Assembly (NCBI GenBank): GCA_910575475.1
Contig: CAJTGD010000017.1
Coordinates: 56,831-120,830, forward strand
Length of the DNA: 64,000 bases
Direction: 5' to 3'
DNA from: Lachnospiraceae bacterium
Lineage (GTDB): Bacteria; Bacillota; Clostridia; Lachnospirales; Lachnospiraceae
A program made the position numbers and the translations under genes. Positions 51,701-61,259 of the stretch are shown piece after piece (the stretch's first letter is position 1; each line of letters starts with the position of its first letter). The notes under the pieces were generated by a model. That model was not told where the DNA came from. It saw only the letters and a list, made by a program, of their open reading frames with translations, and searched no databases.

Positions 51701-54700
51701 AGGGGCAGGATTTACGGCTTATCTGGTTTCTTCCCTGCATACAAAGGAAGACGGGGGATACGATTTTGATTCGGCGGCCCCGGTGGTGCTTGGGGCCAAC
51801 GGGGAGACGGAGATCTTTACCGATGAAAACGGCTATGCCTGCAGCATTCCGCTGCCCTTTGGCACGTACCTCGTGCGGGAGACCACGGTGCCCCAGAACT
51901 ATAAGCCGGTCAAGGGCTTTTTGGTCCACATCACAGAGAACCATCCCGATACGCCCCAGGCCTGGCGGGTGCTTTTGGATGAGGAATTCGAGGCAAAGCT
52001 GCGGATCGTAAAAAAGGATGACGAGACGAAGAAACCCGTCTTAGTGAAAAATGCGGAGTTCAAGATCTATGACCTGGACCGGGAGGCTTATGTGGAGCAG
52101 GTGACTACCTATCCCACTGTGATGACCCATCAGTCCTTTTTTACGGATGAGCACGGATCCCTGGTGCTGCCCCAGAGTTTAAAGATCGGGAACTACCGGA
52201 TCGAAGAGGTGACAGCCCCCCAGGGCTATCTGCGGAATGATCAGACCTATGAGGTGTCCGTAGACTGCGATACACCTTATCAGATGGATCCGGCATCGGG
52301 GGATGTGATCATCGAAGTCGTCTGTGAGGACCATCCGGCCAAAGGAAAGCTGAATCTCGTGAAAAAAGGCGAGGCCTTAAAAGGCTATGACCAGGATTTT
52401 ATCTATGAAAGAGAGAACCTGGCAGGCGCGGAATTTGAAGTTTCTGCCGCGGAGGATCTCTATACGGCGGACGGCCAGAAGGACGCGCAAGGGAACCGGA
52501 TCCGGGAGTATGCGGCCGGGGAACTGGTCACAACCCTGACCACAGACGGGGAAGGGAAGGCCTCCCTGTCAGGCCTGCCCCTTGGAACCTACCGGATCGT
52601 GGAGACAAAAACGCCGGAGGGATTTGTGTTAAATGAAACGGCACAGACCATCACCCTGGCTTATGAGGATCAGGATACGCCGGTGGTGGAGCAGACCGCA
52701 GAGTTTGAAAATGAGCTGCAGAAAGCGGAAATCTCCGTTGTAAAGAAAGATGCCCGCAGCGGAGGCGTGATCCAGGGAGCTGTATTTGGCCTGTATACAA
52801 AAGCTGACATTATAAGAAGTGGAGAAACCATCGTAAAGGCAGATACCCTGCTGGGGGAAGCAGCCACAGGAGAGGATGGAAAAGCCGTCTTTGATCTGAA
52901 ACTGCCATTTGGAGAGTATTATATCCGGGAGCAGAAAGCACCGGCGGGCTATGTTTCTTCCGACAAGACCGTGGATTTCACGGTATCCTATCAGGGGCAG
53001 GATGTGAAAACGATAGAAATGTCCTGTGAATTTGAAAATGAGCCGACCACGGTCTCCATTAAAAAGACGGACCTGACAACCGGGAAGGAGCTGGAAGGGG
53101 CCACTCTGACCGTCCTGGACAAGGAGGGAAATGCGGTAGATACCTGGACCTCGGTGAAGGGGCAGGAGCATCTCGTAGAGCGACTCACCGCAGGGGAGAC
53201 CTATACACTGCGTGAGGAAATGGCCCCCTATGGCTATCTGAGGGCAGAAGAGATAGAGTTTACAGTGGCGGATACGGCGGAGGTCCAGAAGGTGGAAATG
53301 AAGGATGATGTACCCACCGGAACGATCCTGATCGATAAGCAGGGGGAACTTTTGGAAAAAGTTTCTCTGTTGGATTCCATCGGAGGGTGGATCACGCATC
53401 TCTTTGAATATGTGACCGGCTCCTTAAAGGAGGTGACGTTTGAAGTGTACGCTTTAGAAGATATCAAGGCTGCAGATGGAGTGAGCGAGGAGTATTATAA
53501 AAAAGATGAACTGGTAGATACCATCACCACAGATGACACCGGGATCGCAAGATTGGAAAACCTGCCCCTCGGGAAATATTATATCAGGGAAAAAGAAACC
53601 GCCCAGGGTTATCTCTTAGATGGGGAAATCCGGGAAGTGGACCTGACCTACCGGGACCAGGATACCCCGGTGGTGACATTTTCCACGGACTGGCAGAACC
53701 AGCGCCAGAAGGTGGAGATCCAGGTGTTGAAAACAGAAAAGGATTCCGACCGTGCGGTGCCGGGGACGGTATTTTCCCTGTGCGCAGGGGAGGACATCAC
53801 CAATGCCGGGGGAGACGTGCTCCTGGAAGCGGATACCGTCATCGAGGAAAAGGCTGCGGATGCCGAAGGGAAGCTGACATTTACGGCAGACCTGCCGGTG
53901 GGCTTTTCTTATTACGTGAAAGAGACCGCTGCGGCTCCCGGGTTCACCACCATGGGGGAAATGCAGGAGTTTAACATCCCGTCCGGAAATATGGGAAGGA
54001 CAGCCGTACCGTCTGTGCTCTGCTTTGAAAATGAGACAACCGTAGTGGAGTTTTCCAAAGTATCCCTCACCGATGGATTAGAAGTAGAAGGCGCGAAGCT
54101 GCAGGTGACAGATCCCGACGGAACTGTGGTGGACGAATGGATTTCCGGGAAGGAACCCCATATCATCCGGGAACTGGAGGTGGGGAAGACCTACCAGATG
54201 ACAGAGACCCTGCCTGCGAAAGGGTATGTGACCGCCAGCGCGATTGAATTTACCGTAGAAAATACGAACGAAGTCCAGAAGGTGGAGATGAAGGATGACG
54301 TGACCAAGGTCGAGATCTCAAAGACAGACATTGCCGGAAAGGAGCTGCCGGGAGCGAAGCTGACGATCTATGACAAGGACGGGAACGTGGTGGAAAGCTG
54401 GGTTTCTGAGGACCAGCCCCACTATATCGAAATGCTTCCCATCGGGGAATACACGCTCCATGAGGAAGCCGCGCCGGAAGGATATCTGACGGCAGAGGAT
54501 ATTTTGTTTGAAGTCCGGGATACCGGGGAGATCCAGAAGGTTTCCATGAAGGATGGCGTAACCAGGGTGGAGATCACAAAGACGGACATCGCCGGGAAGG
54601 AGCTGCCGGGAGCGAAGCTAACCATCTATGACAAGTACGGGAACGTGGTGGAAAGCTGGATTTCCGAGGACCAGCCGCACTATATCGAAATGCTGCCAGC

Positions 54701-54959
54701 TGGAGAGTATAGGCTCCATGAAGAGAGTGCGCCGGAGGGGTATCTGTTAGCGAAGGACATCCGGTTTGAAGTCCGGAACACCGGGGAGATCCAGAAGGTG
54801 ACCATGAAGGATGAAAGGAAGCCGGAGATCCCGGACACCCCGAAGACCGGGGACCGGTCAGACTTTTTGTTCTGGCTGCTGCTCATGGGGCTGGCCTGCA
54901 TCGGCGTGATCGCGCCGGTTGTTTCCTGTTTCCGGGATCTGAAAAAGGGAGGTAAGTGA
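48769..54959 (+). pseudogene. Giant thioester/CnaB cell-wall adhesin, broken twice
   Basis: One gene of about 2060 codons. The signal peptide begins TTG-ACA (48769) but has an in-frame TGA at 48793, followed by the hydrophobic core LLAAVTILSALIQPASALA. A second break near 51143 is a one-base loss: ADLP is followed by SDLVTM-stop instead of GFGYYVKEIQAP. The two open pieces are 48835-51159 and 51156-54959. The order is a Pro/Ser/Glu-rich stretch, a thioester-type domain with Cys in RIAYCLESAKG, then about 14 CnaB/SpaA isopeptide domains each ending in motifs like YYIREQKAPAGY. The C-terminus is a sorting signal: TPKTGD, membrane helix, basic tail. It is cargo of the conjugative element. Function would be host or matrix adhesion. 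Confidence 0.85.
54300..54810 (+). repeat. Near-identical tandem CnaB repeats
   Basis: Two adjacent units of about 252 bp (around 54300-54551 and 54552-54803) encode almost the same domain (KTDIAGKELPGAKLTIYDK each). This implies recent duplication. Confidence 0.8.
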
Positions 54960-55087
54960 TCCGGTGGGATTGCGACAGACTTGACAGGTCAGGAAAAGAG
55001 GCTGGAAGAAACAGTTCTCCTGAAATGGCAGATCCTGCATGGTCGCAAGTGAAAAGATATAAGAGACAGGAAGTTAAAAGAGCAAAA

Positions 55088-55116
55088 AGGGAGAGCGTAT
55101 TTTAAGCGTTCTCCCT
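55088..55116 (+). terminator. Hairpin after the adhesin gene
   Basis: AGGGAGA/TCTCCCT with a 15-nt loop. No T-run follows, so only a weak terminator. Confidence 0.35.
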
Positions 55117-55175
55117 GGAATTGTAATATACTTTTGTGGCGGATTGTAGTATAATGAAACCGACAAATTGGAATT

Positions 55176-56528
55176 GTGCGCCCAGACGAAGGGCGGGTAG
55201 TCTAGCAGGCGAGAAGCCTGTCTGCGAAGGTCTAACCAACCAGCAGTAGCGAGTCTTGGGTGGGCTGCAGTAATGTTGCCTACTAAGCGTAGACAGCGAG
55301 AAAATAGGGAAAGTGATTGAGCCCCGAAATTTTGACATTCGGAGGGCTGACGCTCTAATTTCGGCGGAAAGCAACACAGGCGGCATTGCTATGGTGAGAT
55401 GCAGCCTGCTTCTGCGGGGTCAAAGAGCTTTTCATGTTTTACATTGCGACTATCCAGTCAACTGGGGAGAGCCTGATGTCCCTTGTTTTTCAAGTATGGC
55501 GGACAACGCTGAAACGGAGGATGCCAAACGGATGTCAGGCAGTCGGATAGCTTCATAGTACCGAAGAAGCCGGGTAATTCCGGTGGAGGGAAGGGGGCTA
55601 CATAATAACGGTCTCTCTGAGGGCACATCAGCCGTACTCAGGGGCGGAGGTACTGATGGAAACGAAATTGGAGAGAATAGCAGACAAATCGGCTCATGAG
55701 CCGAAACCGGAATTCACATCTTTGTACCATCTGATAAATAAAGAACTGCTAATGCAATGCCACAGGGAACTGGGTGGTAGCAAGGCAGTGGGGATTGATG
55801 AAGTGACGAAGAAAGAATACGGGGAGAACCTGGAACAGAACATCGAGGGGCTTGTAGAAAGGCTGAAAAGGAAGTCATATAAGCCACAGCCATCGCTCCG
55901 GGTATACATTCCGAAAAGCAATGGGAAACAATATAAGCTTCTTAAGGAACGAATGGAAAAGTTCGGACTGGAACTGGAGGAAAGCAAGAGCAGGATGCTG
56001 GAAAGCGGAGGATATCTGGCAAAATCGAAGCAGAAACGCGGAGAATCAACAAGGCTGGAAACCTTCGACTTTCTGGGATTTACATTTTACTGTGGACAGA
56101 CAAGGAAAGGAACCGCATGGATGATGCCGAAAACGAGCAGTAAGAAATTCCGGCAGAAACGGAAGGACATAAAAGTCTGGCTGTACGCTAATCGAGACCA
56201 GAAACTAAAGAAACTGATGGGAATGCTCAATCTGAAACTGACAGGGCACTACAGGTATTATGGTGTCAGCTTCAACGGAAGGATGATAAGCAACTTCAAA
56301 CAGCAGGTAAGAGAAATGCTGTTCAAGGTTCTGAACCGAAGGAGCAACAGGGAGAGCTATACACGGGAAGGGTTCATAGAAATGCTGAAATATTATCCAC
56401 TGGTAATGCCGAAGATATATGTCAGCTTATTCTGAAACTGTAAATGTTATTATGAAGAGCCGTGTGCGGGAAAGCCGCACGCACGGATCTGTGAGGGGCT
56501 GGCATCGTGAGGTGCCTGTCTACTCGAC
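55176..56528 (+). mobile_element. Group II intron with defective reverse transcriptase
   Basis: The 5' end GTGCGCCCAGACGAAGG is the classic bacterial group II start. Domain V is at 56457-56490 (GAGCCGTGTGCGGGAAAGCC, then GCACGCACGGATC), followed by domain VI and an end near CTACTCGAC (56528). Length is about 1.35 kb, shorter than the usual 1.9-2.5 kb because of a deletion in its ORF. It sits between the adhesin gene and an acetyltransferase gene, only about 15 bp before the latter's start. Confidence 0.85.
55656..56435 (+). pseudogene. Intron-encoded reverse transcriptase/maturase, catalytic core deleted
   Basis: 259 aa. The N-terminus (FTSLYHLINKELLMQCHREL, GGSKAVGIDEVTKKEYGENL, RVYIPKSNGK) is normal. 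At about 55926 PKSNGK is joined in frame to QYKLLKERMEKFGLELEE, which normally lies after the YADD active site. About 200 residues, with all polymerase motifs, are gone. The maturase domain remains: ETFDFLGFTFYCG, LNLKLTGHYRYYGVSFNGRM. It may still bind its intron RNA, but cannot copy it, so the intron cannot move by itself. Confidence 0.85.
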
Positions 56529-56542
56529 TGAGAGGAAAGCTG

Positions 56543-57118
56543 ATGGATAGAAATTATGAAATAATAGAATTATCCAGGGAAAACTGGAAAGGTGTAGCCA
56601 TACCATTAGTGACTAAAAGCGATAGTTTCTATGATTTGATAATTGAACCAATGGATTGTAGCGGATGCAAGATTTCATTGATTAGAAAGAGAGCGGAAAA
56701 GGAAATTGTTCATACTCCAGAGGAATATGATTTTCCTGATTCCTTGTATCAGGAGCATTGGGAGAAAGCGGAAGCGTATGGCGTAGTAAGCGATAGCGGG
56801 GATTTGCTGGCTTGTATAGAGGTATGCCCTGAAGAATGGTCGAACAGGCTTATGGTAACAGAATTATGGGTATCAGATGAACTTCGCAATAAGGGTATTG
56901 GAAAAAGGCTGATGGATAAAGCAAAAGAGATTGCCATAAACCAAAAAAGGCGTGCCATAATTTTGGAAACTCAATCATGTAACACAAACGCAATAGGCTT
57001 TTATCTTCACGAAGGATTTGAACTGATTGGATTTGACACATGCTGTTATACAAACAATGATATTAAAAGGCGGGAAGTAAGAATCAATTTGGGATACTTC
57101 TTTAACAGAGAAGAATAG
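56543..57118 (+). CDS. GNAT acetyltransferase, streptothricin-acetyltransferase-like
   Basis: 191 aa from ATG 56543, with GAGAGGAAAG before it, just downstream of the group II intron end. WVSDELRNKGIGKRLMDKAK is the acetyl-CoA binding motif. AIILETQSCNTNAIGFYLHE and FELIGFDTCCYTNND resemble the end of streptothricin acetyltransferases. A role in antibiotic acetylation is plausible but not proven. The gene is AT-richer than the flanks and heads a cassette with a deaminase and a flavodoxin. Any transcript from upstream passes through the intron. Confidence 0.7.
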   Translation: MDRNYEIIELSRENWKGVAIPLVTKSDSFYDLIIEPMDCSGCKISLIRKRAEKEIVHTPEEYDFPDSLYQEHWEKAEAYGVVSDSGDLLACIEVCPEEWSNRLMVTELWVSDELRNKGIGKRLMDKAKEIAINQKRRAIILETQSCNTNAIGFYLHEGFELIGFDTCCYTNNDIKRREVRINLGYFFNREE

Positions 57119-57160
57119 AGATGGTAAATCGAACTTTGTCAAAAAAATGGAGGAAATTAT

Positions 57161-57553
57161 ATGGAACAGATATGGAAAGAAATGTTTCAGGCGGCAAAAG
57201 CAGTACAGAATGGGCGGCAAATATCTGATTATGTGGATGCGGGGGGAGTTGCTGCCGCAATACTATCATCATCAGGAAAAATATATGTGGGTGTCTGTGT
57301 AGATACCTGTTCTACATTGGGAATATGTGCTGAAAGAAATGCGATTTTTAATATGATAACAAATGGTGAACAGAAAATAGAAAAAGTGCTTGCAATCATG
57401 CCAAATGGGAAATCCGGTGCCCCATGTGGTGCTTGCCGGGAATTGATGGTTCAGCTTATGCCCAATAGTTATCAGGAAATTGAAGTGCTGATGGATTTTG
57501 AAACAGAGGAAATCGTTACTCTTGGTGAACTTACTCCTAAGTGGTGGATATAA
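57161..57553 (+). CDS. Cytidine deaminase-fold enzyme (blasticidin-deaminase-like)
   Basis: 130 aa. Zinc site: TLGICAERNAIFNMI (Cys-Ala-Glu) and GAPCGACRELM (PCxxC). The first part has AAAILSSSGKIYVGVCVD. It is a short homotetramer-type CDA. The C-terminus ELTPKWWI is not the usual end of housekeeping CDA. Together with the acetyltransferase before it and the flavodoxin after it, this suggests a small cassette acting on nucleoside-like antibiotics, by inference. GGAGGAAATT before ATG. Confidence 0.8.
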   Translation: MEQIWKEMFQAAKAVQNGRQISDYVDAGGVAAAILSSSGKIYVGVCVDTCSTLGICAERNAIFNMITNGEQKIEKVLAIMPNGKSGAPCGACRELMVQLMPNSYQEIEVLMDFETEEIVTLGELTPKWWI

Positions 57554-57619
57554 ACAACTTCCAGTTTGTGTGGAGTCAGACAAAGAGAAATATCGGAACC
57601 TATGGAGGTGAATAATCCA

Positions 57620-58201
57620 ATGAAAAATATTCTCGTCATACAAGGCGGCGGCAGAGCAAAAGGCAATACTGCTCAGCTTATAGATAGTTTTGTGGCAGGC
57701 GCAAAAGAAGCAGGACACTCAGTGGAAGTGATTTCCCTCATTAAAAATGAAGTAAAAGGTTGCCTGGGGTGTAATGCATGCCGATATGGGAAAGCGTGTG
57801 TTCAAAAGGATGCATTTCATGACATGATTCCAAAGATAAAGAATGCGGATTGTATTGTGTTTGCTTCTCCGCTTTATTTTTGGACAGTATCCGCAAGGAT
57901 AAAAGCATTTATTGAAAGGTTCTATTGCATAGCAGAAGAAGACTCAAATCCACCATTGGGCAGATATGAAACATATCCTATAAAAGATTGTGCATTGCTT
58001 ATGACTTCTGCAGATCATTTCTTTTGGACTTTTGAGCAGGCGGTGTCTTACTATCAGTTTGCGCTGGTTAACTATATAGGATTCAAAGATAAAGGAATGC
58101 TGTTGGCAGGTGGATGTGGGGACACAAATGGAAAACCGCAAATAGATAAAACAGATTATTTAGAAAAAGCATATATGTTTGGAAAACATTTATATTCTTA
58201 G
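57620..58201 (+). CDS. Flavodoxin-fold NAD(P)H-dependent oxidoreductase
   Basis: 193 aa from ATG 57620, preceded by GGAGGTGA; the earlier ATG (57566) lies before the ribosome site. ILVIQGGGRAKGNTAQLIDS is the FMN-phosphate loop. GCLGCNACRYGKACVQKDAF is the cysteine segment of the iron-sulfur-flavoprotein/NADPH-FMN reductase group, and FASPLYFWTVSARIKAFIER a conserved core. Possible quinone or drug reductase. Third gene of the AT-rich cassette, closed by a terminator. Confidence 0.8.
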   Translation: MKNILVIQGGGRAKGNTAQLIDSFVAGAKEAGHSVEVISLIKNEVKGCLGCNACRYGKACVQKDAFHDMIPKIKNADCIVFASPLYFWTVSARIKAFIERFYCIAEEDSNPPLGRYETYPIKDCALLMTSADHFFWTFEQAVSYYQFALVNYIGFKDKGMLLAGGCGDTNGKPQIDKTDYLEKAYMFGKHLYS

Positions 58202-58245
58202 GAAATCCAGTTTATCCATAAAAACGTGTGGCATGAAACATTACA

Positions 58246-58296
58246 AAAAACAGAGTTCATTTCGTAATTCATTGCGGATGAAACTCTGTTTTTTAT
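58246..58296 (+). terminator. Terminator of the acetyltransferase-deaminase-flavodoxin cassette
   Basis: AAACAGAGTTCAT pairs with ATGAAACTCTGTTT (one bulge) around a 15-nt loop, followed by TTTTTATTTATT. Confidence 0.75.
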
Positions 58297-58390
58297 TTAT
58301 TCTGCCGGGTGCGTCATTTTGGGAAACCAATGAAAAGTTAGATGGAGGAATTGTAAAATTTATAATTTTTCCTGTTGGAAAGGAGAGTGT

Positions 58391-58681
58391 ATGCAGACGA
58401 TCAGTAAAGAAAAATTAGAAATGTTAAGGAAGAGGTATCCGGCAGGGACGAAAGTCTGCCTGGACACAATGGAAGGGGAGCACCAGATGGAATCCGGTCT
58501 GAAAGGCACAGTGACTTATGTGGATGATATCGGCCAGCTCTTGGTGCGGTGGGAGAATGGGAGCAGCCTGTCCCTGATTCCGGGTGTGGATCGGTTTCAC
58601 AAAATCAGCGGTCCGGAGAAGAAAACAGTTCAGGATCACAGCCGGGATCCGATCCGGAGGAAGGAGGAACCATCCCGGTGA
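58391..58681 (+). CDS. DUF4314 protein linked to the coupling protein
   Basis: 96 aa. ISKEKLEMLRKRYPAGTKVC, then SGLKGTVTYVDDIGQLLVRW and ENGSSLSLIPGVDRFHKI fit DUF4314, a small SH3-like domain common in conjugative elements of Firmicutes. Function unknown. The tail is charged. Its stop overlaps the VirD4 start codon (GTGA), so the two are coupled. Confidence 0.8.
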   Translation: MQTISKEKLEMLRKRYPAGTKVCLDTMEGEHQMESGLKGTVTYVDDIGQLLVRWENGSSLSLIPGVDRFHKISGPEKKTVQDHSRDPIRRKEEPSR

Positions 58682-60378
58682 AACAGGGCGGGAAGTCGGA
58701 CTGGATCCTCTGGCTTCTCGCCCTCCCGCTGGTCTGGTGGGCGGCCCTCTTACTGGCAGATTGCGCAGGGTCGGGTAGAAATCTAATGGTGATCCTGGAA
58801 CTGCTGACAGAAAAGCTGAACCATCCGTTCCAGATCCACTTTACGGAATATACGGTGAAATCGCTTTTACTGTGTACCCTGTTGTATGGAATGGGGATCG
58901 GCATCTTTTATTCGAACCAGAAAAATTACCGCCGTGGGGAGGAACACGGCTCCGCCAGATGGGGAAATGTGAACCAGCTCTGCAAGAAATACCGTGCCAT
59001 GCCCTATGCACAAAATATCCTGCTGACCCAGAACTTCCGTATGGGCCTGGACTGCTACAAGCACCGGAGAAATCTGAATATCTTAGTGATCGGAGGAAGC
59101 GGCGCCGGGAAGTCTCGGACGTTTGCCATCCCCAATATCATGCAGTGTAACTGTTCTATGGTCATTACAGATCCTAAGGCGGAGTTGCTTCGAAAGACAG
59201 ACGGCCTGCTGAAAAAGATGGGATATGAGGTGCGGGTCTTCGACCTGATCCATCCGGATACCTCATTCTGCTACAACCCGTTCCAGTACGTGCAGGATGA
59301 CAAGGACGTCCTGCGGCTGATCAACAACCTGATCAAGAACACGACACCCAAAGGCTCCCAATCGTCCGACCTCTTCTGGGAGAAAAGCGAAACGGCTCTT
59401 TTGCAGGCATTGATGATGTACCTCTTACACGAAGCGCCGCCGGAGGACCAGAATTTCCCCATGATCATGGAAATGCTTGCGTCAGCCCAGGTGAAGGAAG
59501 AGGATGAGGATTACGAGTCCCCGCTGGATATCCTATTTGAACGGCTGGAGATGCGGGAGCCCGAAAGTATCGCCGTGAAGCAGTACCATATTTACAAACA
59601 GGCGGCAGGCAAGACCGCGAAAAGCATTTTGATTTCTGTAGGCGTCCGATTGGCAGCCTTCAACTTAAAGCAGATCGCAGACCTGACCTGTACGGATGAA
59701 TTAGATTTGGCCAGCATCGGGGAAAAGAAAGTGGCACTGTTCTGCTGCATTCCGGATGCGGATACCAGCCTGAACTACCTGGTAGGCATGATCTACAGCC
59801 AGTTATTCCAGACCTTATATTATGTGGCAGACCGGTTACACGGAGGAAAACTTCCAATACCAGTGCACTGCATTATGGATGAATGGGCAAATGTGGCGCT
59901 GCCGGATGACTTTGAAAAGATTCTGGCAACCATGCGTTCACGCTCCATTTCATGCAGTATTATAGTACAGAACATGAGCCAGATCAAGGCGCTTTTTAAG
60001 GATTCCTGGGAAAGTCTCGCAGGGAATTGTGACGAGCTTTTGTATCTTGGCGGCAACGAGAAGGAATCCCATAAGTACATTTCTGAACTGCTCGGGAAGG
60101 CGACCATTGACACCAATACCTATGGGCAGACGAAGGGCAAATCCGGCAGTTATTCCACCAATTTCCAACAGAGCGGAAGGGAATTATTGATGCCCGATGA
60201 GGTCAGGCTGCTGGATAATGATTATGCGCTGTTATTCGTCCGTGGGGAGCACGCGGTTATGGACCGGAAGTATGACCTTTTAAAACATCCGAATATCCGG
60301 GATACGGAGGATGGGGGCGCGCTGCCCTATGATTATGCGGAAGCACCGCTGGCGCATGACGTACCGGTATTAGGATGA
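58678..60378 (+). CDS. VirD4/TraG-type conjugative coupling ATPase
   Basis: About 566 aa from GTG 58678, behind AAGGAGGAACC; the longer frame from 58549 overlaps DUF4314. Two N-terminal membrane helices (WILWLLALPLVWWAALLLAD, then SLLLCTLLYGMGIGIFY), Walker A VIGGSGAGKSRTF near residue 142, VITDPKAELLRKT, and Walker B HCIMDEWANVALP are present. NELLYLGGNEKESHKY-like residues (exact: DELLYLGGNEKESHKYIS) follow. It brings relaxase-bound DNA to the type IV secretion channel. The transport-channel genes expected after it are missing; an IS21 remnant follows at once. Confidence 0.93.
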   Translation: MKQGGKSDWILWLLALPLVWWAALLLADCAGSGRNLMVILELLTEKLNHPFQIHFTEYTVKSLLLCTLLYGMGIGIFYSNQKNYRRGEEHGSARWGNVNQLCKKYRAMPYAQNILLTQNFRMGLDCYKHRRNLNILVIGGSGAGKSRTFAIPNIMQCNCSMVITDPKAELLRKTDGLLKKMGYEVRVFDLIHPDTSFCYNPFQYVQDDKDVLRLINNLIKNTTPKGSQSSDLFWEKSETALLQALMMYLLHEAPPEDQNFPMIMEMLASAQVKEEDEDYESPLDILFERLEMREPESIAVKQYHIYKQAAGKTAKSILISVGVRLAAFNLKQIADLTCTDELDLASIGEKKVALFCCIPDADTSLNYLVGMIYSQLFQTLYYVADRLHGGKLPIPVHCIMDEWANVALPDDFEKILATMRSRSISCSIIVQNMSQIKALFKDSWESLAGNCDELLYLGGNEKESHKYISELLGKATIDTNTYGQTKGKSGSYSTNFQQSGRELLMPDEVRLLDNDYALLFVRGEHAVMDRKYDLLKHPNIRDTEDGGALPYDYAEAPLAHDVPVLG

Positions 60379-60379
60379 A

Positions 60380-61259
60380 TTGATCCTAAATTCTGCTTTT
60401 GCGGATCTTGAAGAGTTTTACGATACGATTGTACTGCCGCCGCCTCCAAGAAAACCGAAAGGAAAAGCAACCGTGGAAAACCACGTGAAATTTCTGGAGA
60501 TACATTTAGTCGAAAAGCTGAAGGAAAGTGTATTTACCGACTTGTCGATGCTCAATGGCCGGATTATGGAGCTTGTTTCAGGGATCAATCAGAGAAATTT
60601 TAAAAAGAAATCCGACATTCGGTTTACTCGGAAAGATGCATATACCAAATACGACAAACCGCATATGAAGCCCCTGCCCGGTGCAAATTATACTTTATGT
60701 GACTACAAATATTTCCTGCATGTGCCAAATAATTACCATCTTGAGTATGATGGGCATTACTACTCCGTACAGATATCTGAAAGAACCGGCTGTTCTCAAA
60801 GCCACCATAAGCGAAGTCAGGATATGCGATAAAAACAATAAACTGATCTGCAGGCATGCCCGGTCTTATAAAACCTTTCCGCTATATATTACCGAAGAGA
60901 ACCATATGCCGGCGAATCATCAGTATTACAAGGAGCTAAATTCCAAGGATGGTGCTTACTACAGACGCTGGGCATCTGTATATGGAGAATATATGGAGAT
61001 TTTGGTTGACCGTATCCTGCGTTCAGCAAAACACGAGGAGCAAGCCTACAACAGCTGTAATGGGATCCTGCACAGCTGCAAAAATATTTCCCATACGATC
61101 GTTGAAGAGGCAGCTGAACGCTGTGTAAAAGCAAATGCATGCAAATATACCTATTTCAAGAAAGTACTCAATACAGTACGTAATGAAAAATATGGGAAAT
61201 GCCAAACCGGACAGATGCCTGTACATGAAAACATCAGAGGGAGGGATTTTTACAAATGA
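60380..61259 (+). pseudogene. IS21-family istA, 5' truncated and frameshifted
   Basis: Only the C-terminal part (about 290 codons) of the IstA transposase remains, beginning two bases after the VirD4 stop. FADLEEFYDTIVLPPPPRKP then KGKATVENHVKFLEIHLVEK carries the last catalytic Glu; the helix-turn-helix and the first two catalytic acids are absent. Near 60777 the frame shifts: YYSV continues as PYRYLKEPAVLKATISEVRI, explained by loss of 5 bp (one copy of a CCGTA pair). Inactive. Confidence 0.8.
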
